Positions 46,690-59,165 of a DNA stretch of 64,000 bases are shown here, piece by piece. The notes below the pieces were generated by a model. It was not told where the DNA came from. It searched no databases and worked only from the letters and a program-made list of their open reading frames with translations. The translations under genes were made by a program, and so were the position numbers. How positions within the stretch are numbered: position 1 is the first letter of the stretch; each line of letters starts with the position of its first letter. Origin of the DNA: Desmodus rotundus (Eukaryota > Chordata > Mammalia > Chiroptera > Phyllostomidae); assembly GCF_022682495.2 (NCBI RefSeq), contig NC_071399.1, positions 54,366,873-54,430,872 on the forward strand. The letters run 5' to 3'.

Positions 46690-47075
46690 TGCTTAGAAAT
46701 GCTTGTGTCACCCCAAAACTCAGATGTTGAAACCTTACCTTTCAATGTGATGGCATTAGGAGGTGGGGCCTTTGGGAGGTAATTAGGATTAGATGAGGTC
46801 CTGAGAGCTGCAGCATCATCAATGGGATTAGTGCCCTTTTAAGAGGAGACACCAGGGAGCTTGCTTCCCTTCTCTGCTCTCCACCATGTAAATGTACGAC
46901 AAGAAGTTGGAAGTCTCAACAAGAAGAAGGCTCTCACCAGAACCTATCTATGTTGGCACCGTGATTGTGGGCTTCCTGCCACCAGAACTGTGAGAAAATA
47001 AATATCTGTTGTTTATAAGCCACCCAGCCTGTGGTACTTGGTTACAGCAGCCTGGACAGACTCAGACACTCTACT
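46690..47075 (+). mobile_element. MaLR-type solo LTR (MLT1A/B-like)
   Basis: 'gttgaaaccttacctttcaatgtgatggcattaggaggtggggcctttgggagg', 'atgggattagtgcccttttaagaggag', 'gcttcctgccaccagaactgtgagaaaataaatatctgttgtttataagccacccagcctgtgg' and 'cagcctggacagactcagac' are the consecutive landmarks of an MLT1A/B LTR. It contains its own AATAAA. No internal region is present. Confidence 0.88.
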
Positions 47076-47189
47076 TGACATCTTATCTCATATTGTTTGT
47101 ATCTTTTTATGGCCCTCACATTATTTTGTCTCCCTCAGAGTCATTTTTTAAGTGCTTACTTGTCTTAGTTTCTTATCTATTCTCATTCT

Positions 47190-47315
47190 TCCAAATAGTA
47201 AACTTTTTTTGAAAGCCAGCACTATTTTATATTGGACACCCTATAACTCATAGCACACTACCTTGGATATCATGGGTGCTCAACATATACCTGCTAAATT
47301 TAATTCAATAAAGGT
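47190..47315 (+). repeat. L2 LINE 3' end fragment
   Basis: 'catagcacactaccttggatatcatgggtgctcaacatatacctgctaaatttaattcaat' is a diverged sense L2 terminus. Confidence 0.5.
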
Positions 47316-50255
47316 AAGAAATAATGTGATCTTCACTAGAAAAATGTGATGGTCGTGAGAACCATTGTTTACCAGTGAATCTCCTGGAACTTTCATGTGT
47401 CAATTGAAGGGGCTCTGTAGCCCATGAATAAAAAGGGTATCTTTTATACTACTTCATATTTTAAGTGTTCCCTTTGGAGAGGGAAAAAATCATTAGACTT
47501 ATTTACTTATTTTGGAAAATTATGCTTGAGGAGGAAATGAGAGTTATGGTAACAATCTAGGCATCCTGAAAATGCACTGGAATTACCTCAAAATTAGATT
47601 TGCCTTTCTTCAGACCTCTAATGCTCTGTTGGCATTTTGATTACTAAAGACAACAGGATCTCAGAGTGACGTTGGGGTTCCTGGAAAGTGAGTTTTGGTT
47701 TAATTAGGTCTCACTGTATGAAGTGCAAATTGATTCACACTGGTGGGGAGAAAGAGGCAGGAAAAGAGTAATTCTGCTCCATTCTGTCTGCCCATTTCTT
47801 CTCATCTCTTCCTACATCTCTCTCTAAACGGTCCCTCCTTTTTGACTGCATCCTTCCTTCTTATGACTCTTCACCCTTCTCAGGCTGTTCAATTATAACT
47901 CAGTGCCATTTGTTAAAAACCATCCTCTTAAGCCTGTACCTGTTTTGGCTTTTCCTCATCTGCTCACATTTTATTTTTCTCAGGGATGAGGAAGGAGGGC
48001 ACTTAGTATTGTGCAGACATGCATTCTGTAAATCACCCTAGAAATAACTATCACTATTCAATGAGTGTACTGCAGTGGTTTAGAGCAAGGGGAAAATTTA
48101 ACAACCCAGGATGCCTGGACATCACGGGGCAGAAATAATTGCTAATTAGTATCCTACTAGCTTGGGAACATTAATTGGCTTTGGGGGATCTGCTTTCTAG
48201 ACCTGAAGTGCATTTTGTTTATTTGAACTTGCTGTATAGGAGGAGGGAAGAATGACAATTACTGAAATAGTTTCATTTCAGTAATTCAGCCTAATGGAGA
48301 CCTGTCATTTAAATGATTATTCAGTAGTTGGTTCTTGTTTTTCTGCCAAGTTTTCAGAAAAACAAATTCAGATATTCCTCAAGCCTGAAAAAAACATCCT
48401 TTCCTTTAAAATAATTTATAGATTTTATTTTATTCATGGGTGCAGGAATGCTCACAAAAGAATTGTTATCTTATATGACTACGTAAGTGGAGACAAAAAA
48501 GATGTCTTTTGAAACATTTCATTTTCATTTTAGAACACATCAAGTAATAAAATAAAATTAAGTGCTTCAATTTGATATCTTTAATTTTCTTCTAGAAAGA
48601 AAATTTGTCATCTATTTTATGATTTATTGAGGGTAAAGGGATATGTGAGAACAAGTTTCATGATTAATTAATGAAATTACTTGAGCATAATACTCATAAT
48701 GATATTATCTCTGAATTAAAATTCACTTGAATAAGATCGATGACATTTTCAATCAGCAGATTAATTAAACTCTTTTGTTAATTACACATAAGTCAATATG
48801 TTTGGATTATATATCAATCAATATACTGAAGCAACATCCACTTACTTTGCTTTAGAAAACTATTTTGCTGATATTTTTCTAGCAGTTTTATTTTAGAAGT
48901 TAGAGTTTTTTCATTTTCTTTATATTAACGGTCTCAATATTTAGCAGATTTAGATGTGAAAATAATTATTGCAATTTTTGTTTTGCTTTTTTTAGTATTG
49001 TGGAAATCTTTTTAAAATTCTGATGATTGCTTTAATGATTATCCTTGTAAGTGAATTTTGACTCTGCCATGCTCAGATGTTTTGTTAATGCAATGCAGCA
49101 ATGGGACTGAGCTGATGGAGGCTGCAGCTGCATTGCTCTGCCTGACTCCTGTCTGATTTGAACTCTTATCTGCTGTTCTGCTTCCTACTTGGAAGCAGGG
49201 TGCTATCTGAGAAGGAATTTTCTATTGTGTTTTACATTCTGAAGAATTGTTAGCTATTTAGGTACCTTATTGTCCCTCTGAAAATGACCTCCCACCCCCA
49301 CCCCCAAGTCTCATTTCTGGAAGTTTAATTCTCTATGAATTCATATTTACCTTTTTAGGTAGAGGCTGGAAGACAAATGGGTAGCGTTTTTAGACACAAA
49401 ACCATAGAAAGATGATTTTTTAAAAATAGGCTTGGTGTGCTTGTGGGCCAATGATAAGCCCACATACTGGTAACTTTTTGCTTGGAGTGCCTCTATGCAG
49501 TACAACAAAACCAAACAGTATGGTTGAACGCCAACCCAGAACCTCTTCTCCTCCTATGGCTTCTGAGCATTTATTTTCTATATTTTTATTCACTGGGCCA
49601 AATTCTTCTCTCAGTCTGGTAAGAGTTTACATTCTACAAATAGCTACCCTTGAATGAGTGGGAGTTTTCTTGGCTCAGAGAATCCAATTTGGGGCTGTCA
49701 TTTAGCTCCTGTTAAAGCCTGGCTGAGACAATTGATATTGAAGAAGTGGAGTTTATAGATGTGCAGTCTCCTACATGTGCTAAGATGTATCCTTGATCAC
49801 CAGATACCTCTAAATGTGGTGCTTATTAGCTTAGCCTTTCTCAGTGGAAACTCTTTCATGAATCATGTTTTAGTGTTAGGTCTATAACTTTTTTTAAAAA
49901 ACATTAATACCTGAAACAGTGAAGTGAAGAATATTTCTGTAGCTTCTATAAAAACTGCTTAAAGATACTGCCCATTATGTTGTTCAATGTTCCTTGTTTG
50001 GGAACTCATGCAGTGAATTCCTTTTAAAATTTATTGTCAGAAAAAAGTTCATCTCTATTGAAGAAGTGAAAATTTTGCTTTTTTCAGACAACAAATGCCA
50101 AATCCTTTATTGTTTCTCTCTATGCATTTGCTGTTGGGAAGTTCAGAATAAAAGTAAATGCTATATCAGAGGAGTAGAGAGTGAAAAATCACAGGCAGGT
50201 TCTGGGAGGAGCATAGGAGTATCTCTGTTTTTCCTGTATCTGTTCATTTATTGAT
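47316..50255. other. Repeat-poor A/T-rich intergenic stretch
   Basis: Nearly 3 kb without a repeat I can name and without a supported gene. The part from 48530 to 49100 is rich in TAATTA-type homeodomain-like sites. A 12-bp perfect hairpin lies at 48257-48286. Confidence 0.35.
48257..48286. repeat. Perfect 12-bp inverted repeat (hairpin)
   Basis: AATTACTGAAAT at 48257-48268 and its exact reverse complement at 48275-48286, with a 6-base loop. Confidence 0.95.
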
Positions 50256-50280
50256 GTGGTGGATATTTATTAAAGAACCA

Positions 50281-51749
50281 GAGAGAACCAAGATGGTGGA
50301 GTAGGTAGACACACTGCGCCTCCTTGCATAACCAGAAATGACAGAAAATCGAATGGCAAGGAAGTCCGACACCAAAGAAATAAAAAATAAACATTCACCC
50401 AGACCGGTAGGAGGGGCGGAGACGGGCACCAGGGTGGAGAGGACTCCAGTTGCCATGGCGGGACCCAGACTGGCAGAGTGTGGGACAAACGGGACAGGCA
50501 GTGTGACCACTGGCAGACCCTGCGGCCCCACATTCACGCACAGATAAACCAAACTGCGGGGAGTGAAGCAGACAGCGCAACCCAGGGCTCCGGCACGGGA
50601 AATAAAGCCTCAAACCTCTGATTGAAAACTCCCGTGGGGGTTGGGGTGGCAGCAGGAAAGACTCCCAGCCTCACAGGAGAGGTCGTTGGAGAGACCCACA
50701 GGGGCCTAGGGCGTGCACAAGCCCACCCACTTGGGAACCAGCACCAGGGGGGCCCAGTTTGATTGTGGGTATCAGAGTGAAAGATTGAAATCTGGTGGAG
50801 AGTGGAGCGGGCGCCCTTGCTCCCTCTTGGCCCCTCCCCCACGTACAGCATCACAGCACAGCGACCAGCGTTACCCCGCCCCGGAAACACCTAAGTCTCC
50901 GCCTCTTTAAGTAACAGATGCACCAAGACAAAAAAAAAAAAATGTCCCAAATGACAGAACACTTCAAAGCTCCAGAAAAAATACAACTAAGCGAGGAAGA
51001 GATAGCTAATCTATCAGATGCACAGTTCAAAACACTGGTTATCAAGACGCTCACAGAAGTGGTTGAATTTGTTTGAAAAGTAGATGAAAAAATGAAGCCT
51101 ATGCTAAGAGAAACAAAGGAAAATGTACAGGGAATCAATAGTGATGCGAAGGAAACTGGGACTCAAATCAACGGTGTGGACCAGAAGAAAGAAAGAAACA
51201 TCCAACCAGAAAAGAATGAAGAAACAAGAATTCGGAAAAATGAGGAGAGGCTTAGGAACCTCCAGGACATCTTGAAACGTCCCAACATCCGAATTATAGG
51301 GGTGCCAGAAGGAGAAGAGGAAGAACAAAAAATTGAAAACTTATTTGAACAAATAATGAAGGAGAACTTCCCCAGTCTGGCAAAGGAAATAGACTTCCAG
51401 GAAGTCCAGGAAGCTCAGAGAGTCCCAAAGAAGCTGGACCCAAGGAGGAACACACCAAGGCACATCATAATTACATTAGCCAAGATTAAAGATAAGGAGA
51501 GAATCTTAGAAGCAGCAAGAGAAAAGGAGACAGTTACCTACAAAAGACTTCCCATAAGACTGTCAACTGATTTCTCCAAAGAGACCTTACAGGCAAGAAG
51601 GGACTGGCAAGAAGTATTCCAAGTCATGAAAGGCAAGGACCTACATCCAAGATTACTGTATCCAGCAAAGCTATCATTTAGAATGGAAGGGAAGATAAAG
51701 TGCATATAGCAGAAGATAAATAGCATAATCAATAAATATATTTAAAAAA
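50281..51749 (+). mobile_element. HAL1 (ORF1-only half-LINE), 3'-part deleted
   Basis: It starts 'gagagaaccaagatggtgg', has a G/C-rich 5' UTR, ORF1 from 50942, and ends '...ataatcaataaatatattt' plus A tail. AAAGAACCA flanks it (50272-50280 and 51750-51758). Relative to the other two copies, the C-terminal end of ORF1 and almost all of the 400-bp tail are missing: the text jumps from 'gataaagtgc' to the last 40 bp. It still has both termini and a duplication, so either a deleted copy was mobilised or the loss came later. Confidence 0.88.
50942..51709 (+). pseudogene. HAL1 ORF1 with one in-frame stop and a lost C-terminus
   Basis: From ATG at 50942 the frame stays open apart from one TGA at codon 45 (51074-51076), and it closes at 51707-51709. 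After the stop, 205 codons are open from 51092. Readable family motifs include NIRIIGVPEGEEEEQKIENL, DFQEVQEAQRVPKKLDPRR, IKDKERILEAAREK and TLQARRDWQEVFQVMKG. The C-terminus ends early at the internal deletion. The sequence is closer to human L1 ORF1 (from memory) than is the ORF1 of the full-length L1 in this window. It would act as an RNA-binding partner of a LINE RNA if expressed. Confidence 0.82.
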
Positions 51750-52188
51750 AAAGAACCACTGTGTTCCTGGCACCATGCAAATGTTGGGGAGAGAAACATG
51801 GTCCTTACCCTGGAAAAGATTATGGTGTAGCAGGAGGAGAAGATAAACAAACAAATCAGTCCATTAATGAGAGACATGCTAGAGTGGAGGGATGCATGAG
51901 ATGCTACAAGGGGTTAAATAAGAAACTACCCAGCTCTGGCTGGAGACAGAAAGGTCTCCTCGATAAATTATGAAGAATAAATTCATGGGGTAGACAGGCT
52001 CAGGGTGGATAACAGGGCATGAAGACAAAAGAGAGAAGTAACAAAGCAGCCACAGCAATGTGTGAGGAGGGGGTTATGAAATGAAGCTGGAGAGTTGGGC
52101 AGTGCCTCAATGTCAAAAATTTCCATGCCTTGCCTAGAAGTTGGTGTTTTATTCTCTGAAGAATATGGATATGTAAAAGCATTTTAAG

Positions 52189-52630
52189 CTACATATATAC
52201 AATGGAATACTACTTAGCCATAAGAAAAGATGAAATACTGTCATTTACTACAACATGGATGACTTGAAAGTATCATACTAAGTGAAGTAAGTCAGACAGA
52301 AAAAAGTAAAAAATCATGATTTTACTCATATGTGATATATAAAATGGAAACAAATGAAAAAACAAGTCAAAACAAAAACTCATAGACACAGACAACAGAA
52401 TAGTGCTTACCAGAGGGAAAGGGTATGGGGAGAATGTAGTAAAGTGTAAAGGGGGTCAAATATATGGTGATGGAAGGAGGCTTGACTTTAAGTGGTAAGC
52501 ACTCAAGGCAACATAAAGATCATGTATTATAGAATTATACAGTTGAAACCTATATAATTTTATTAACCAATGTCACCTCAATAAATGTAATAAACTTTTT
52601 AAAGAAAAATTAAAAAAACATTAAAAAATA
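52189..52630 (+). mobile_element. 5'-truncated L1 3' end
   Basis: 'atatacaatggaatactacttagccataag' (end of ORF2), 'gtatcatactaagtgaagtaagtcagac', 'agaattatacagttgaaacctatataattttattaaccaatgtcacctcaataaat' and an A-rich tail. It matches the terminal motif split at 31684/38310. A possible 13-bp duplication with one mismatch (AAAGCATTTTAAG at 52176-52188, AAAGCATATTAAG at 52653-52665) flanks it, with 22 extra bases after the A-rich tail. Confidence 0.85.
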
Positions 52631-53369
52631 AGAATTAGGTTAGAGTCCAATTAAAGCATATTAAGGTATTTGATGCATTTTTGAAAAGCAAAAAAATTTT
52701 AAGCAGCACAATCATATTTACATGTTTGCAGCCCTTCTGGGAACCTAGCTGAAGAGGGGCAGAGGAGAAGCAGAGGGTCCAAGTAGGAGGCTGTCTGAAA
52801 AGTACAGAATATAGATAAAGGAGTGTACTAGGCTGGGGTAAGGGGGAGAAAAGAGAGATGAAGTAAGGAGAGAAATAGGAATCAGAATGAAAAGATTTGA
52901 TGTCTAATTAAGTGTTGGGCACAAGGAAAGGAAGCAGCAAGAGTGACAATCCAGGCTTCTAACTTAGGAGACTGTGGATCACAATGCAGGGATAAAATAT
53001 GGAAAGAGAAACAAGTGCAACTGTATGGGTTGGGAGATGATGTATTAAATTTTGATTGTGTGGAGCTGAGGTACCTGAGAGATGGTGGACGATGGTTTGT
53101 AAGCAGCTAGACTTAAGGGTCTGGACCTCAGGAGAGAAATTTCAATTGAAGATGTAGATCTGGGAGTTATTTCTATTTGAAGATAGATGATTTCCTCAAT
53201 TCAATAATTTTAAAGAATAGTGGGGAGTGTGAGTGTACAAACGGGCTGAGTGTATGGGGATAGGCGGAAATAGAGTTGTCCTTAAAGGAACCTCAAGAGG
53301 CATAGGCAGGAGGGAAGAGAGGGACCCAGGAAACATTCCACTGTCTTTGTGGTCAGTCTATGTGGTTAA

Positions 53370-53850
53370 CCTATGGGCATCTCAGACTCATTATGTCAAA
53401 AGCTGAGCTCATCCTCTTCTTCCTTTTCTATTCTCCCTTTGAAACAGAAATTTACCCATTTCCCAAGCCAGATTGGCAGAGTCACCCTCGAGTCCTTAGG
53501 TCCCCAAGCCTCACAGGGGACATTCAGTTTCTTATTAAGCCCTTCCCTTGTCTGCATCCCCCTGTCAATGACTCAGTTCAAGCCTCTGCCACTTCTGGCA
53601 TAGGCTATGGCAATAGTTCCCAGGGGATTTTGCCTCTGGTTTTGCTTTCAAACTCAAATTTGCTCATATCACTTCCATGCTAAGTCATACATTGGATTTT
53701 CATTTCTTGCCCTATAAATTTCAATGCTTTAGCTTGGTATGTCAGATCTATTTAAACAGTGAGATGTGAGGCAGACATCTTGATGTCATTCCTTTGCACG
53801 TGCAGGGTGCATGACACAGAGAAAGAAGTCTCCATTCTCCATTGTCAAGC
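53370..53850 (+). repeat. L2 LINE 3' region
   Basis: Sense L2 landmarks: 'tcaaaagctgagctcatcctcttc', 'gactcagttcaagcctctgccacttctgg', 'ttgctcatatcacttccatgctaag' and 'tttcaatgctttagcttggtatg'. It faces the opposite way to the L2 immediately upstream. Confidence 0.55.
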
Positions 53851-56800
53851 CCTGCTCCATTTCTCCTGCTTAACCTTTTCTTGGTCTAAAGATGACAGTG
53901 GAGGCTTCACTGACCCAAGGTCAGGAGCAGAAAAAGATACCATGTTTTGCAGAATTGTGAAATACAGCTATGTCCCATCTTTGGCTTATTTCCTCATAGT
54001 GAACTGCAGTATTTTTTTTTTTTTGTCTCATTGCCACACTTTTACACATGCTATTTCTTTTGGTATGTTTATATAAGAAATAACAGAGATGTAGTGAATT
54101 TTGTATAATAAGGAGTATTTTGTTCAGATGATAGGTAACCTAGATGGTATTTTCTTTCTCTGTCCCCTCCCATTCAAGCCAGGATTTATAAAATCCTTTC
54201 CATTGCTACATTGAAATTTAAAGGGTCAGAAAGAGATCAGAACAAAGAACAAGAAGTCACTCCTGGGTGACTATGAAAGTCCCACAATGTTTGTAGAGTA
54301 CACTTTAGAAGAAAACAAATATCCTCAGAAATAAGTTTGGTAACTTAAAGACAAACTTTGAACAATTGTTGATTGAGAAACTGAAAATTCTCTGTCATTT
54401 GAATGAAAACCCCAATATAGAGAAGCTTCCTTTGCAGAGCGCAGAGGTTTCAGATGCAAAATTTTGTAAAGCAAAGAAGAGATCAGCAAATAATGTAGCT
54501 CCAGGGCAAAGAAAAAAGAATTTGCACAGTATCTATGGAGAGACATTTCTCCTAGCAATAAGTGGCTAAAAGTTTCACCAGTTTTGAGGAGAGGAAAGAT
54601 GTGTGGTTTACAGTGTGTTTTCATGCCTAAGTTAACTGTTTAATAATCCATACACAATCAATTCAGCAAAGTAAGCATTGGTTTAGTCATTCTCCACTGG
54701 GGAAACAAAAATTATAAACCTAATACCCTTGGTTAAAATTAAAAGCAAGTATAAGTCATTTTGGTATTTGGTAAGCCCAGGAAGAAAATAATCCTATGTG
54801 TCAACTGCTTTGAATTTTGAAAGTGCTTCACTAATGAGATAAAGGTATTTATAACACATTCTGTGACCACAGCCACAGACCTAGTAAAGAGCACAGTTAA
54901 CAGACAGGGCAGGAAGGGCAGTATCTAAATTTAAATTTTTATACATTTTGTCTTGTATTAACTTTATTGGAAAGGAGCTATAAACTTTTGGACAGATTCA
55001 GTAACTAAATTTCCATGAGATAGTCATTTGATGTTAACTACAAAATTGCTACTTAATATTCATAGAATGCAAGCTTCCATTGCTGCATGTGCAAAATATT
55101 CTATTATTTACTGAATCCATATTTGTTTTGTAGGAAATGGAATTCATATACTTAATTTGTAAAGAAATACGACAGCCTTGTGTTAATCTATGTAAAAATT
55201 GTTCTTGCTTTAGTTGGAAAATTCTTCTATCTCTGGGCCAATTTTTTTTCTTTGCAAGTTGCAAGTAAATAACGTGGCTTCAGCAGATTCGGATTTGATC
55301 ACCACATGAGAATTGGTTTCTACAGAAACCATGTTAACTTTAACTTGTTGAGCATTTCTTGTGAGCCAGGCATTATATTGAGCAGGATACCTGTCGTCCC
55401 CTAGTCTCCATATCTGAGTCACCGTTCAGTCAAGGAGGCAGAGCCTCTGTGAGTGTTATGTGAAGAGGGCTTGTTCGGGGATGTTCTGTACCAGCTCTCA
55501 TGGGCTCCTGAGAGCACTTTTGTACCCATCTTTCCAACTATGTGTTCAGTGACTTAATGTTGGTAGCTTGAAAAGTGGCAGTATTTATGCCATAGAAATC
55601 AGCAAAAGCTACAAATTAGGTTCTCCCTGCAGATCAGATTTATTACATAGCTGTGAAAGGACTTGAAGTGAAGTTCTGAAAGAGGGCATTAGAGGGTAAG
55701 AAGTGTCATTTATCAGTTCTGAAGCTTTGGCTCAGAGAGACACCTCAGAGCTTGCAGGGAAATCTAGGTCAATAAACATGTCCAGCAGCAGAAGGTGGAT
55801 TGTGAGGGGAAGCTCCTGGAGAGGACCATGGGAAACTGTTGCCTTTGTGTAGCAGCTGACCCTGTGGGTTTACAGCCAAGCATCAGGGGGTGGGCTTCTG
55901 GCTGCTGCTAATGAGCAGTGCCAGCAGTTGAGGAGACAAGCTAGATGTAGAACAGAGCAAAGTTAATACCAGTCAGGATCCATCGGGTACTGCTGTATCA
56001 CCATCACCACATCTGACTGCAAAGAAAGTCTCTAGCCCTTCCCCCCCCTTTATTTCACTTGCATCTCCCATATTTTGAACAAGTTCCTCTTCTGGCCAAT
56101 CCTAACCTTGAATCATACAGGAAGCAGGTGTCTGGGAAACATAGTTCGCTGCTTAACCAAGTTGACATGGCACAATCCAACACTTCTCAACAGTGCAATG
56201 AAACAGATGTTAGTATCCTCATTTTTCAGAAAAGAAAACCAAGACCTAGTGAGGTTATGCAAATATGTCACTAGGTTCATTAGATTCCATAACATGTCTT
56301 CTTAACTACTGCAGTATATTAGGAGTGTTTTTGGTTTTGTTTTGTTGTTTTTAAAATAATGACTGAAATGGAAGGATTGTCTTCCAATAGTGTTATAGGT
56401 AAACATTTGAGATGCTTGAACCCATTTGACAATTACAGTCAACATTCTAGTGCATGGGATGGCCAGACCAGGTGAGCATTTACAAAATCGTATCTTGGTT
56501 CAGTGTGGTATGATATACCTTACCCTTAGCTTCTGGGGAAATGAAGATACTAGGATGGTACTGTGAGATTTCTGCCATCAAGGAGCATGTAGTCTATTTG
56601 ACAAAAGTAGACATAGCGGTATTTCTGTATGAGACCATTTTATGTACTTTTCCAGATTTACTTAGTTCTACCTGCCCTCCAGGTCTTGGATGGCTGCTGA
56701 GTGGACAGCCTGGCCAACACTGCCATGGTCTGCCTCTTACCACTGCCACCTGGGCTTCAGCACAGGCTCTGTGTTGTCCACTGAAGCAGAGGCCTCAGAT

Positions 56801-59029
56801 CTTCTTGGCTCAGATATGACTAGACTGTACTCATAAGGGCTATGATTTCCCTTGCACTTCTGGGCTCTGAATAAGCATTACATCACTGGCTAAGGACTGG
56901 GCTTCTCTAGCAACTTCATATAGAGAATGGATATCACAACTTAGACAAGGGGAATTGACACTTGGAGGGGTAACCTTAGACTAATGATTAACTGGATTTG
57001 GAGGATCCTGGAAGATATGCCCTCCCTTCCTGCCTACACAGACTATTTTCAGGTGCAGTGGTTCCACAGAGCTAACTCAAGAGCTCTGTATGACTGTATC
57101 ATAAGATGAAACAGTGACTGTGTTTTCTAGAAAGTTGTAGCTGCTCTAGTCATAAATCACTTTGCATATGGCTGCCTTATTTTCCTTCCTCAATCCCCTT
57201 CCCCCCTCACTGTTGTTTCTCTCTGGGATTGCACCTCTTATAAAACCATGGTTTCTAATCATTGCCTCAGAGTCTGATCTCTAGGGAACACAGGAAAATA
57301 TAATTGTTTAAAAATAAACAAATGCCAAATAAATTACAATCATGGCATATATAAAATTCTATCAAAGACTGTTGTTTAAAAATATAATTCTTCTGTTTTG
57401 ATGCTTGCCCTATGTTTTTCACTATTCAAAGTGTTCACGTGATATGATGTGACAGTATATCATGACCCTCAAGTAACATGTTTGCATTTTAAAAGAGGTC
57501 TCATTCAGTCAGAGGGATGAGTGTGTGGACTCCATATTTTGCTGTGGGGCAGGCACCACGGAGGAGGGGTACTCTCAAGTAGCATTTTACTACCCATCTG
57601 AACATGATAATCTTGTGTGTAAGCCTTGCTACAGGAGACACATGGCTGTATGTTCTAACACTTTTTAAATTACTTAAATTACCAGTATTTGGTGGTAAAT
57701 AACTATACATTTTCTTCAATGGAGCTAGTGGATGCTTCTTTTTAAAAAGACATGCTATTATTTTTATATACAACTATAAAAGAAAACACTTCATCCAGAA
57801 TATATGTAGTAAAGTCATACTAATCTCAATGTAAAGGCACTGTGAGATTCTGTTAAAATTAGTAGAGTATAAATAACAGAAATTTTGCATTAATGATTAA
57901 CATATTACAATTTTTTAAAGCATATTTCTAAACCCAGGGATAACATGCATGCATTCATATTTTAAAATATGATTTCTTGGCAACTGTAGAATAGCTAGAT
58001 TAGCTTTCTTTATTAAAAGAGAACAACTCTCCCAAATTGACTTTGGGAACTAAATCCCAAACTGCAATAATTGAAAATAAAGGTTAAAAATGAATACTCT
58101 TGATACAGCAATCACCAGAACAAAATGCATCAGCACTATACAATTATAACTGAGTTTACCATGTAGAAGATTAAAAGAGAAACTGTCAGTACAACATTCT
58201 AGCCACAAGGATTTTTAGGAGAACCTTGTGGTAAAAATTAGGACAAAAGTAAAATGGTGTATTTACCCTAAAGCATCTCAGAGTCTTCACAATAATTAGA
58301 AAAAGGAATTTTTTCTATCAAGATTTCACCTTTTCTTTTTTTGGTTAGCAAGAGAATCATCTCAAAGGAAAATTAGCAGTCACAGCGCAATGTTCAATTT
58401 CATTAAATTATGGCACAATTCTGGTGCTGCATGTTATAAGGAGCCTTTAATGCCATTGCTGCAGGACAATCAGAGACTTTCCCAGCTCTTGGTACTTGAA
58501 TTGCAAAGGAGAATATTAATAAGATAAAATCCTAGAATGGAAAAATCTTTCAACTCTGAGATTCTGCCTAGAAGAATCATAAGATAGCATTTTCTCATAA
58601 AGTCCCTTTGCTTTAAAAGATCCACAATCCTGATTATTATTCAAACCTAATTTCAGCTCAGACAACTTAGGTAAAAGACAATCTTCAAGTTCTGACGATT
58701 ATAAAAGATGACAGGATGAATGTACTTTTGATCAAAAATGCACCAGGGGCAACAGCTGCCCACCAAAACACAGCTCAGAGTGGCTGTCAGTCAGAATGAC
58801 TGGGAGGCAAGTCCAAGCAAATCACCGTGTCAGACTCCTGGGCAACAAAACCATTAGTCTTTAAATGCTAGGCAGTTAGGAAATGCTGCTGTACTGTGAA
58901 AACAACATTATGACATTCTCGGTTTGTTATTTCTCTTTCGTTTTCATTTAACATTTATGTACTTGAAAAGAAAACCAAATTATACATTGTCCTTGTTAGG
59001 ATTTGAAACATAGTACAGCATTCATCTTG
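53851..59029. other. Intergenic stretch with few recognised repeats
   Basis: Small MIR or L2-like traces appear at about 55345-55395 ('ttgtgagccaggcattatattgagc') and 56195-56275 ('cctcatttttcagaaaagaaaacc'). Otherwise about 5 kb shows no gene, RNA gene or repeat that I can name. From 57800 to 58760 it is A/T-rich and repeat-free. Confidence 0.35.
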
Positions 59030-59165
59030 TTCTTCAATAAATATTTATTGAGTGCTTGCTATTTCCTAGGCACTATTCTAGGTCCTGGGGCTATAAAAAT
59101 GACTGAATCTTGATCCCTGTTCTGTAGTAGCTTATGGTCCAGCGGGATATTAAAGTTGGAGGTAT
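59030..59165 (-). repeat. L2 LINE 3' end
   Basis: 'ttcaataaatatttattgagtgcttgctatttcctaggcactattctaggtcctggggctataaaaatgactgaa' is antisense L2 3' end, fairly well preserved. Confidence 0.85.

Larger units (their letters stand above)
50256..53330 (-). repeat. Long L2 LINE copy interrupted by HAL1 and L1 insertions
   Basis: Antisense L2 text can be followed across three pieces: 50256-50280 ('ggatatttattaaagaacca'), 51759-52188 ('ctgtgttcctggcaccatgcaa', 'catggtccttaccctgg', 'aacaaacaaatcagtcc') and 52653 to about 53330 ('tttgaaaagcaaaaaaattttaagcagcac', 'gtccaagtaggaggctgtc', 'gagaggatggtggacg'-like text). Removing the two insertions gives a continuous L2 order. The last 300 bp are the least certain. 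Confidence 0.6.

Noticed and set aside
51759..52188. Sequence after the 50.3-kb HAL1 as part of the element's 3' tail
   Set aside because: The HAL1 ends in its A tail followed by the duplication, and the text beyond continues an old L2.
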